64,000 nucleotides of DNA from Mixophyes australis. Its lineage: Eukaryota; Chordata; Amphibia; Anura; Limnodynastidae. The stretch is taken from contig JAVHZZ010000003.1 in NCBI GenBank assembly GCA_036250195.1, positions 89,982,918 to 90,046,917 of the forward strand, in the 5' to 3' direction. This document shows, in pieces, positions 54,706-64,000 of this stretch. The stretch's first letter is position 1, and the number at the start of each line of letters is the position of its first letter. A program made the position numbers and the translations under genes. A model generated the notes under the pieces. The model saw only the letters and a program-made list of their open reading frames with translations, did not search any database and was not told where the DNA came from.

Positions 54706-56566
54706 ATAGCTATAGACGGAAAAACAAATTTGTATTTATATTGATTTTTAATTGTATTTATGATCAGTGGAATTGGAAGTAAGGTTACCTTAACGCCGTA
54801 TTTTACTGATTTATTATCATATACTTTTAAACTGATGATCCATGAAGTAGATTGAAAAAATATATATATTATTTATTTTATATTCAACTTGGGTTTTTAC
54901 CATTGCCAATGCTGCTTCTTCCTATTTGGTGCCTAGTTTTACAAATTTACACCTTTTTTGGCAGTTAAATCTCGAAGTTATCCCATAATGTTAGTGTGAA
55001 GTAAAGAGAGGAACTGAGCAGTCCGGAGATGTTCCTTGGTGAAATCAGGCTTCAACAGCAGATATCACCTGTTTCTTCAGCCAAAGGCGAAAATTAGAAT
55101 TTGGTTAGTGGGGCGAGATGCTAACGAATTCTAATTAACTTCAACAGGTAGAGATTGTGCATTTATTTGTAATATAATATAAAGATTTACAAATTCACAT
55201 TAAATAAAGACAGCTTTCATGCTCTCTAAGTCTCCAAACCAAACATGGCTATGGTCACCATGATTAAAAATAAATAGAGCTCCAACAAGCAGTATTGTGG
55301 ACAGAAAATCAAATTTAAAAAAAATCTGCTTCCAAATTGTGATTCACTTACATTTTCTCCAGTTTGCTGTTGTTAAGCGTCAAGGTCCACTTGTTATTGA
55401 ATGTGCTGTCTGGCATGTTCCATCAGCTCCCCCTACAGTCCCACCCTATACAACAGAAGCCAGATGCCCATCCTACCCATGAGCTCAGCTATTTAAACCT
55501 GGTCTCTACACAGTTCTGTGCGTATTAGGCTCCATACCTTAAGCTTACAGTCTTTGGGAAATTGCAACAATGGAAATTCACAAATGCACTGTATGCTTAC
55601 CGCTAAACAACTTGATTTTTTTTATTGGTGCATCTACATGGCTCACCCAGAGCCCTTCAAGGTACAAAACCTACTCCTAGCTCTCTATAACAGCCTTCAC
55701 AAACTCAAAATGTGACCAGATATGTAAAGAGGCGTAGATATTTTTAGAAGTGCACTGTGTAAAAGCTTTTCTGGATTTCTTCAGCATTATTTAATATTTA
55801 CATAAATCATGAGAGTGAGGACACAGAACAATATTGAAGTGCAAAACAGATCTTAATGATTCAGCTAAATTTATAAAATTCCCCTCGCACCCAGTGTCTG
55901 CATTGATTTCATAGGGCAGGCACTGTTAAAACTAAAAAAATAAATGAAAAAAACTATGAAAAAATGAGCAGCCCAGCTCCACAAATCTTGAACAATTCGC
56001 AGCACTAAATGGCCAGGCCGGCTTTCACCACAACAGGGACAACACAAGCATGGAATCCTTCTGTCAAAGTGTGAACCAGCCACTTGTGTAAAGTGAAGTC
56101 CGGGAAATGGCTTTCGTCATTTTAAGTTGATCAGCAGTAGTGTCACTTTCTTATGGGGATTTTCTGGTGCTTGGGTTTTTACCATTTGGCCTATGTCAGA
56201 TTAAAAAAAAAAGTTTAAAGAAATATTTTTTTTACATCTATTAAACTGTTGAACTAGGGTTGAGGAGTCTTTTTTACTGGGAAAATATCAGGTCTTGTGT
56301 GTTTTGGACAAAAATCCTATGCATATAGCCCTCTAACCTGTTCTCTGCTACAATTTGTGAATTGATAGCATGTGGGGAGGTCAATTGCTGGAATTATGTG
56401 CTGAAGTGAATTAGGGGATTTAAGTAATGTGAAGTGGGTTGTAGAGGGTGAATGAGGCAAACAATCAGGGGCGGGCTGGGCCGCTCAGAATCACCGATGT
56501 TAGGGCCGGGGGGTAGGCAGCCAAAGACAGGGGGCTGTGTTTGACTAAGAACACCAAAAAAACAAG
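54706..56566. other. No gene seen; G/C-rich element end near 56466
   Basis: Mostly unassigned AT-rich sequence. GGGGCGGGCTGGGCCGCTCA at 56467 looks like a hAT-type terminus of the CAGGGGCGG class but has no partner that I can find. Confidence 0.35.
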
Positions 56567-56568
56567 TA

Positions 56569-56798
56569 CCGTATATACTCGAGTATAAGTCGACCCGAAT
56601 ATAAGCCGAGGCACCTAATTTTACCACATAAAACTGGGAAAACTTATTGACTCGAGTATAAGCCTAGGGTGGAAAAGAGCGCTAATTTAAAAACCTGTTT
56701 GTTCATTATCTAATGTAAGCTAATTTGATTTACCTTGAAGCAAAGTTTTGAAGTGTAACCTTATTTTGAAAATGTACAGTGCACAGTAAATTAAAAAA

Positions 56799-56884
<86 letters not shown>

Positions 56885-57600
56885 TCTCTGGATGTACAGG
56901 TGAGAGAGACAGACTTAGATGAGAACTTCTCACCCACTGATTTTGGGTATGTACTACAGTGGCAGATTTAAAGTCAAAGTAATCAATTGCACACGGTGGA
57001 GGAGGAGTTTGTGAAGGAGCTTATTGTGATAATTATTGAATGAGTTAATACCTGTCAGGATAACCCCTACACATATACTTTTGATTACTTTGATGTTATG
57101 TCTGAGATTGACCAGGCTACTGAACCGCTGGTATCTCTGGGTGAGAAATAGATCAGACTCAGAGATTGGTGAGAAGTAGAGGTGAGTGTCTGGATACTGA
57201 TGTGAAAGATTCCTCAGCTGTTTCTGTTCTGAACACAGGTCCGTGTCCCGAGGTAAAACAAACTCTGAAATTACCAGAAGCGACCAATCGACAAGGATAT
57301 GCCTGCTACGATCCGAGAGTGACATATGGTGAGATGAATGACATGAATGAAGCACTGCAGATTTTTCACTTACCCCGCAGTTGCAGTGGAACGCATATGC
57401 GTTCCAACAACAGGAAGTTCGGCATTTGGAACGCAAGTTTGCGTTCCAAATGCCAAACTTCCTGTTGTTGGAACGCATATGCAGAAGTTAACAGCCGAGG
57501 GACCGGACACCAGGTAAGTTCACCCGTGTATAAGCCGAGTGGCCTTTTTCAGCATACAAAAATGTGCTGAAAAACTCGGCTTATACACGAGTATATACGG
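56569..57600. mobile_element. Palindromic DNA element, TATACTCG-type ends, copy 2
   Basis: Left end CCGTATATACTCGAGTATAAG, right end inverted CCGTATATACTCGTGTATAAG, with TA directly outside both (56567-56568, 57601-57602). Inside is a foldback built of GGAACGCATATGCGTTCC and GGAAGTTCGGCATTTGGAAC with their inverted copies (57390-57485), plus (GA)n/(TA)n at 56802-56881. TA flanks fit Tc1/mariner, but no transposase is present. Confidence 0.7.
56802..56881. repeat. (GA)n(TA)n microsatellite
   Basis: About 18 GA units followed by about 22 TA units, inside the element at 56569-57600. Confidence 0.95.
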
Positions 57601-57602
57601 TA

Positions 57603-58517
57603 TTTCTTCCTTTTAAAATCCAAATGTTTGACTGTGAAGGAGATTGTGTGAGGGGCAGTATAACATGTGTACAAGCAAGCAGTCAATAGACAGAGTGTTA
57701 TATGATTGTGAGCAGCAACCCCCCCTCCCAAAAATAAATAAATTATTAAATAAAATAAAGTATTTGTTTTATTTTAAAATCTAAGCGTTTGAATGTGAAG
57801 GCTATTGTGTGAGGAACAGTATTATATCTGTATATATATAGCGGTTGGACAAAAAGTGCAAAAATTTCAAAGCATTTTTTATAGCCAACCAATTGCATTA
57901 ATTAGAAGAATATTGTGGAGCAGTGTCTGGACTGAAAGGTAACTGACTCTTCTTTCCATATCTCATTGGGTGGTCGCCTGGTGTGGTGGAAGTTACAAGT
58001 AACATTCCATACATGAGCGTCAATGGCAAGGAAAGGATCAGAGCATGGACGCTTTTTGCTGGTACATGATAAGAACACTGAGGATGCAGAACAAATTGGG
58101 CACTCAAAGAATCATGAGGAGAGTCCAAGGGTATCTATTAATGCTATATGTAAGTCTGGTGTTTCAGAGCTGACACTGTTATTATAGAGCAGCCTACTTC
58201 CAAAATTTATCAACCATTTGGAAATGAGAGAATGAGCAATAATGATGATGATTTAGACAGTGAAATTGAGGATGTTACTTTATAACTAGCTAATGTCAAC
58301 AGGAGGAGGGAGATAATTGTGGATCTGAGAGTGATGAATGTGTTGGACTTGAACAAGAAATCAGGGATAATGTACCACCAAAATGCCCATAATAAGTGTA
58401 TTTTCATGCCTGGGCAAAAGCCAAAAAAATACCACCTCATCATACATGTAGAAATGTTTTTTTCCAACTCCAAACTTGTGACGCCACAGTAAATAAATGT
58501 AGCTCCTCCCTGTTACA
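57603..58517. other. No gene seen
   Basis: Unassigned, with TA-rich patches. Confidence 0.35.
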
Positions 58518-58690
58518 TTATATTTCATCATCATCATCATCAACATTTATTTATATAGGGCCAGCAGATTCCGTAGCGCTTTACAATTGGGAACAAACAT
58601 TAATAAAACAATACTGGGTAATACAAACAGACAGAGAGGTAACAGAACCCTGCTCGCAAGCTTACAATCTATGGGACAATGGGAGTTGAA
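58518..58690 (-). mobile_element. L2-like LINE/SINE 3' tail, inverted
   Basis: ATCATCATCATCATCAACAT, TTATTTATATAGGGCCAGCA, CCGTAGCGCTTTACAATTGG, then CCCTGCTCGCAAGCTTACAA: reverse complement of the tail at 5867-6019. Confidence 0.75.
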
Positions 58691-59091
58691 ACACAAGGGC
58701 ATGTGCTACATCATATTGCACACTGGACCAGCTAGAATGCAAAGGTAAAAGTACTGAGTGGGCTGTGTGTGTAGCAGTGTTGGTCAGAGGGTTGTTGTCT
58801 TGTGTTAGCTGTGTAGAGGGTGGTAATAGGGTAACCTAGGGAGATTAAAATGGTGATTGAGGAATATTTGAAGAGAGTTCTTTGAAGTTGTCTATCAAAA
58901 TGCATGTACATGCATGTACAAGCAGTCCAGCATCACTTACAAGAATGGATACAGTAGATACCTATTGAAATCTTCACCATAAACACCTTCGTCATCAACC
59001 TCAATTTAGCATCTGAGACAGTCTCTTTGAATTCTGAGAGGAAAATAAGACAATTTGGAGCCCATTGTATAAACTAGCTATGATGTACTTA

Positions 59092-59232
59092 AACTGCCCA
59101 CACTCCAGTATGTACTCTGAAAGTGTGTTTAGCACAGCTGGGATCATTGTGAGCGTTTGTTGTAGGAGCCTACTTCCAAAGAGTTTAAAAAGTGGTGCAT
59201 TCAAATTCAAATTGTACAAGGAATACCATTCT
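59092..59232 (+). pseudogene. hATC domain remnant of hAT 3
   Basis: Reads SSMYSESVFSTAGIIVSVCC, then RSLLPKSLKSGAFKF, aligned with SSVYSERVFSAAGNLVSERR and RLLPHNVEK of 13011-13151. Key Arg and Glu residues have changed; clearly decayed. Confidence 0.75.
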
Positions 59233-59289
59233 TGCAACCAATTACAATCTCTAACGCTGCATTCCAGTGTGATGATGACATCAGTGATT

Positions 59290-59811
59290 ATCATCATCTA
59301 TTTATATAGCCCCACTAATTTTGCAGCAGTGTACAGAGAATGACCTCACATCAGTCCCAGCCCCAATAGAGCTTACAGTCTAAAATTCCTAACACACACA
59401 CACACAGACACAAACACACACATATATAGACTAGGGTCAATTTGATAGAAGCCAATTAACCTACTAGTATGTTTTTGGATTGTGGGAGGAAACTGGAGCG
59501 GCCGGAGAAAACCAGTGCAAACACAGGGAATGTAAATTTGTATCACTAGCTTAGGGACTCACCTACAGGAGATGCCTTGACGTCCGGCAGGTGAGCTTAA
59601 CCCCAATATAGCTATATTGTGCACAAAATTCTCCTTTGTTTATGCTGACACAGTGATTTTTAAATTCTGTTTGTTTTTGAGCGCCGGACAACATTTTTCT
59701 TTTATAAACACAGGGAGAACATACAAACTCCACACAGATAAGGCCATGGTCAGGAATCAAACTCATAAACCTAGTGCTGTGAGGCAGAAGTGCTAACCAC
59801 TAAGCCACCAT
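59290..59811 (-). mobile_element. SINE, inverted, split by a 176-bp insertion
   Basis: Tail first (ATCATCTATTTATATAGCCC), then GTATGTTTTTGGATTGTGGG; after the insertion come AACATACAAACTCCACACAG and the head GTGCTAACCACTAAGCCACC. Same SINE as 9866-10222. Confidence 0.85.
59530..59705. mobile_element. Unclassified insertion in a SINE, 11-bp duplication
   Basis: 176 bp between two copies of AAACACAGGGA (59519-59529 and 59706-59716). Contains GCCTTGACGTCCGGCAGGTG and GAGCGCCGGACAACA. An 11-bp duplication without inverted ends suggests a retrotransposed short element. The family is unknown to me. Confidence 0.7.
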
Positions 59812-60654
59812 ATTTTTGCTATGAGGGCGATGACATTGTCAACATTGAGTAAGAGGATCACTATTAAAACCCATTAGTAAACTTTTAAAATCCCTATATA
59901 ATTAAACAAGCAACAGCCACTCAATCACTTCAGCTACAAAAGGGGCATTCCCTGTCTATGGACTGCTTGGTTTGTTAAACTATGCTTGCCTTTTTTAATA
60001 TGCAACATAAGGGTTGGGGGGACAAGGACAATTCAATCTTGCAATATTTTACATTATGGTTTGCTCACATTGGTTATTCTTCTTTCCTAAAATAAACTTA
60101 TATTACTGTCGCTGCTCTCCCTCTCCATGTCACACATGCTGTATAACATTGAGAATAAAATAGTATGACTTCACTTGTGGTGTGGTCCCACCTTAGGATA
60201 TCTTGTTTTGTAAAATGACCATCCTATCAACCAATGCTCTGCCTGTATATTTTAAATATGTCTACAACTTTATTAAACTACATTGCTATCTGCCAATGCA
60301 GTGCCACTATATTTCACAGAATTCATATATTTTTTTAAACTTCTATGTGTTTGTGCCACTGCTCTGTCACTATTTTTAGCCAGCCATCTCACTGCAGTTT
60401 TTGGCCAAGATTGGTGAAAATATTGACAGTTGTGAGGTGGTCTTTAGAAAATAGACTGTAAATGAATGTTAATTGTATACTTACTAATGTGGGAACAAAA
60501 ACAGCTCACAGTTGTGATGTTACCCGTTTTTGACCATTTTTAATGGAAACCAAAACACATGAGGGTGGTTTAGCCAAAACCAAAACATGAAGATGGTTTT
60601 ACAGCCAAGACCAAAACCAAAACACAGAGGTCTCCACACATCTCTATTAGGAAC

Positions 60655-61127
60655 TGTCACGAACATGCTCCCAGCTGCCGTGACTTTGGGTGTTTGCTGT
60701 ATGAGGTTGCACACGATGCACGATTCCAGCCCGCAGTATGTGGATGATCACTACTTTTATTGATTTTAAGTGGCATATTTTAAAACTGAATTGAAGTCAG
60801 CACATGGGCTTTTTGAGCCAGACACCATTCTAAGTGGTTCCTAAAAGTCTATTCAGGTGTCAAAACTCCATCCCAGGCCAGGATATATCTCACAGCAGGG
60901 ATTTTTGAAGCTGCCACAGGTGACACTCCTATCTTCTCACACTGGAATGTGCATAGCTATCAAATACACATACAACAGACTTTATGTCTTCACATTTTAC
61001 ACTTTAGTAGCTCAACCTATCAATGGATTCTTTTGATATAACATATTTACACTGCAGTTATGATTTCGGCCTTATTTCCCACAATTATGTGATGGGTTAA
61101 CCCTTATAAATAACTATGTTCCCGACA
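60655..61127 (-). mobile_element. Solo LTR, gypsy-type
   Basis: On the minus strand it begins TGTCGGGAACATAG and ends GAGCATGTTCGTGACA, 473 bp, with AATAAA inside (near 60755). The flanks are GGAAC and GGAAT, a 5-bp duplication with one change. Length and 3' end resemble the LTR at 19041-19514. It sits directly beside the end of hAT 3. Confidence 0.65.
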
Positions 61128-61256
61128 GGAATCTCTGTCAATTTCACAGGAACCACTAGGTTAACAGTGTTGTCATTCCATTGGCACAAATTTTGTAAAT
61201 TACCCAGGATCACATAGTCCAGGGGGTCAGAAAGTCAGTGTGCCCCCGGAAGCTAC

Positions 61257-61620
61257 AGGGTTGGGTACGTTTTTCCAAGTACCACAACCCCGACAACCAG
61301 GATACCTACAAAGAAACACTAACTAGAAAAAAACTACATCAATATAAACAGATTTACCTACAAAGCGATGCTGCACATTTACGATAGCTGGATAATGCAG
61401 AATGCAAGTAATTCCGAACACAGACCTCTCCGGCACTTAAGTTCAACTTCACTGAACAGTACGACTTAGATAACTATTCATCGAAAGCAGCAATGTTGGG
61501 ACCCCGTGTCCTTTTGTAGGTAAATTTGTTTATATTGATGTATTTTTTCTTTCTAATCTGTGTTTCTTTGTAGGTATCCTGGTTGTCGGTGTTGTGGTAA
61601 TCGTTTTTACCATTACCACC
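61257..61620. mobile_element. Foldback element with 8-9-bp duplication
   Basis: Left half: CCACAACCCCGACAACCAGG, ATACCTACAAAGAAACAC; right half is its reverse complement (61512-61602) with few changes. Outermost ends are GGGTTGGGTACG and inverted GGTGGTAATGG. GAAGCTAC(A) stands at 61249-61256/7 and 61621-61628/9. A hAT- or Mutator-type MITE would fit. About 145 bp of unique centre. Confidence 0.75.
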
Positions 61621-61628
61621 GAAGCTAC

Positions 61629-64000
61629 AAACCTTGCACTGACCAGTCGGTGCCTGGTGTTCACTATGACAATGTTTGTGTGTGGGGGAGTATGGGCTAA
61701 AAATCTACATAAATCTATTGGACTTCAATAGCTTGTGAGTCATTATAAGACTAACTAAATAGCAACATATAGGTAAATTGGGCGCAGAACAGAAGTAAAG
61801 ATTAATATTAAAGTAGTCAGAGAGGACACTGATATAACACTACTCCTATCACAAGACACGGTCACAAATAGTAGCAGTCAAATACATTTACCACTTTTCC
61901 AGGAACAGTCTTTACCTAAGGCCATAGACATCAGAGATGAGTGAGCAATCTTATGTTTTGTTAGTCAGGCTGGTGGGGATTATTTTTGTATTTCAACAAA
62001 CAATTTTCATTTTTGCACATAAAATCATGTAAATTTCAACTTCTGTTTATTACCACATACGTATTTTGTTATTACATGCATATATACTAATTTAACATTT
62101 AAAAAAAATGTTCTAATAGTTCAATGATTTCCTATTTGTGCCAACTCAACTTCTGTTTGATAAGGTCATGATCTCTTTAGACAGTACTAGGCTACCTTCC
62201 AACCTGTTCACTTCTATTTCAAACACATCAGCAATGCTGTGCACACCACTATTTGAGGCACTCAACCCTCCCATCATGAGCAGAGCAATCTTGATGCAGG
62301 ACATACCTCCTGACTGTCCCTGCAGTTGGGACAAAACCTTGTAAAATCGGTACTATCTTACCAGTATCAGGGAAGTTGCCAAACAGTGGTTTGCTCTCTT
62401 CCCTGTCTTTGCAGCTTTCAGTATCTGTTTATTCTCAATTGCTGCTTGGCTGGACCTTGGAATGGTGGGGTGTGTTTGGAATATAATTATCACCATTTTG
62501 AAAATCGCGCAATAACTGAATACTTTGGGCCATCCTCCCCCAACGTAAAATCAATGGCATCCAGGTTTAATAAATTAGGACTTCTTCCCACAGCCAGACT
62601 AGATATTACATTGAAAGCATTCATGTTTATCAAATAGACCTCCACACTCCAACCAGCACCAAAACTAAATGATTAGCTTTAAAATAAATTAACATTTAAA
62701 AAATAGGCCTGTTTTTCCCCCTAGCTCTAATATCAAGTTGATAACATTCACAATTCTCATAATAATCCCTAATTTTAACAGAGAGGTCACATTGCATTAA
62801 TAAATAGCCACTATAATATATTTAAAGGCCCCACCAAACTTACATTACATTAATAACCCCTGAATGTAATAAAAAATGCTCACATTACAGTAATGCATCC
62901 ACTAGCTCCCAGATAACATTAATAACCCAATTAACCCTGACAAAGTATTAATAACCCCTCACCAGACCCCACATAACAGTAATACCCTCACCAGAACTTA
63001 TATAACATAAATACACTGCGTAAGATAATTACCCTGCATCAGTCCCATATAACTTAAACATCATAATAGTCCACGCATAACATTATATTAATTCCCCCAA
63101 ACACACTTACCTGATCTTGAATGCTGTGGAGGCAGACTCCTAGGTGAGTCTGTTGTGCAATCTCTGCATCAGCCCCACATATGTAGTGTGGTGGGTTAGA
63201 TAGAAAATTTTGGGGGGAGTTGGAGGGAAAGAAGACAAGGGAACAAAAAGGTGAGAGGAGGGGAAATACAGATCACTAATCTGCAACACAATACATACCA
63301 TAATGTTGTTGGCCAATGGGGAAGGGCCAGTCACCAGGAAGCACAGCAAAGACAGGGCGAGCTCTGAAATATCCACAGGCTGTCTAGATTAGGGTCCTGG
63401 GTACATGACAAAAATTACTTAAGCGGCCACATGATGTTATGGGAGCCTACTGCTTAACAGGAAAACACCCATTAAATAAAACAAATCATCCCCTCAACAT
63501 CACCATTTTCACAATTGTCCCAAATTGTCCCAAATATTCAGCATTAAATGCACAATTATTTCAAATTTAATGGCATCACCATCGTAACAAATATGTTAAT
63601 AATAAACACTATATACACATAGTTATTTCAAATGAAATAATATTACTATATATGAGGGTAATAACAATATACCTAAACACTAAATTAATGCAGAATGGAA
63701 ATCAATCTAAACAAGCACCACTGAAACCCTCAGGATTGTATAACACAATAGATCCATTATAACCTTACACACAATACTAGTTCATAAAAAATATACCATT
63801 AAACAAATTACAATGATTGCAATAAAGACATAGAAAATAAAATACATGCTTACCTGCATTGCTTAAATCTCCATACAGACTTCAAATGCTGGGTCTGCTA
63901 CAGCACGCATTGCTCAAACAATTACTGCTCATCGATTTGTCCAAAGGTACCATTGGAACATATGCATAGGCTCTTGGGAATTGTAGTTGTGCTTCTGTTA
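61629..64000. other. No gene seen; decayed tandem repeats at 62820-63070
   Basis: A fragment with GGACATACCTCCTGACTGTC at 62299 matches, inverted, 38580-38602, so one more dispersed repeat. Between 62820 and 63070 irregular units of ACATTAATAACCCC type recur. The rest is unassigned. Confidence 0.4.

Larger units (their letters stand above)
59065..60646 (+). mobile_element. hAT element 3, 3' part only
   Basis: Contains a hATC remnant (59092-59200), then a SINE (59290-59811). The region that follows matches hAT 1 downstream sequence (GCAACATAAGGGTTGGGGGG and GACAAGGACAATTCAATCTT near 60005-60040; compare 13430-13470). It ends in CCAAAACCAAAACAC and CATCTCTA at 60646. The left end is not found. 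Confidence 0.65.

Noticed and set aside
56954..57570. Frames on both strands sharing MRSNNRKFGIWNA
   Set aside because: The sharing is due to the DNA palindrome inside the mobile element, not to a protein family.

Overview
The window is a piece of a large, AT-rich vertebrate genome, most likely an amphibian and probably a frog. The basis is the mix of elements: Harbinger, several hAT families, Tc1/mariner, a Helitron-like piece, L2, CR1 and L1/Tx1 LINEs, a tRNA-headed SINE with an L2-like tail, Penelope-like and DIRS-like pieces, and a Ty3/gypsy element of the Gmr1 type. I recognise no host gene. Almost everything I can name is mobile DNA or its remains, much of it nested.

Layout. 1-3480 is a Harbinger element interrupted at its left by the end of a hAT element. 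It keeps the C-terminus of its transposase (+) and, convergent to it, an apparently intact three-exon Myb/SANT-like gene (-, 404 codons before the stop). 4560-5310 is Helitron-like with a 235-bp tandem duplication. 7909-8506 and 56569-57600 are two copies of one palindromic DNA element. 9866-10222 is a SINE. 10399-15391 is a foldback MITE split by a 4.65-kb hAT element (perfect 8-bp duplication) full of tandem arrays. 15593-18861 is a second hAT element (perfect 8-bp duplication) with a decayed antisense transposase. 19041-23767 is a 5'-truncated Gmr1-like Ty3/gypsy element on the minus strand; its gene order is gag(SCAN-like)-PR-IN-RT-RH and it is broken by stops, frameshifts and deletions. 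A SINE and a DIRS-like fragment follow. 25104-25720 holds palindromic MITEs. 25720-27945 is repeat-poor. 27946-29481 is a DNA element carrying an L2 3' end.

32934-39199 is the most layered region: a CAG...CTG-ended hAT-like element with a perfect 8-bp duplication contains a 1.78-kb solo LTR (perfect 5-bp duplication) and a G-rich minisatellite. That minisatellite is in turn split by a 1.85-kb Penelope-like insertion with 290-bp inverted arms and a 14-bp flanking duplication. 41040-41720 is a decayed Penelope-type reverse transcriptase, and 42007-42712 a 41-bp minisatellite. 45838-46245 is an L1/Tx1 ORF1 fragment. 49313-50640 and 53290-53690 look like relatives of the minisatellite-bearing hAT element. 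51121-52680 is a CR1-like LINE 3' end split by a 754-bp Penelope-like insertion. 53890-54705 is a decayed Tc1/mariner copy. 59065-60646 is a third hAT remnant carrying a SINE that itself carries an insertion. 60655-61127 is a solo LTR and 61257-61620 a foldback element with an 8-9-bp duplication.

Nothing here points to a bacterial or host-defence system. The interest lies in the Gmr1/SCAN link, the intact Harbinger partner gene, the Penelope-like pieces that share a hammerhead-like core, and the readable insertion history. All family calls were made by eye from motifs, without any search.
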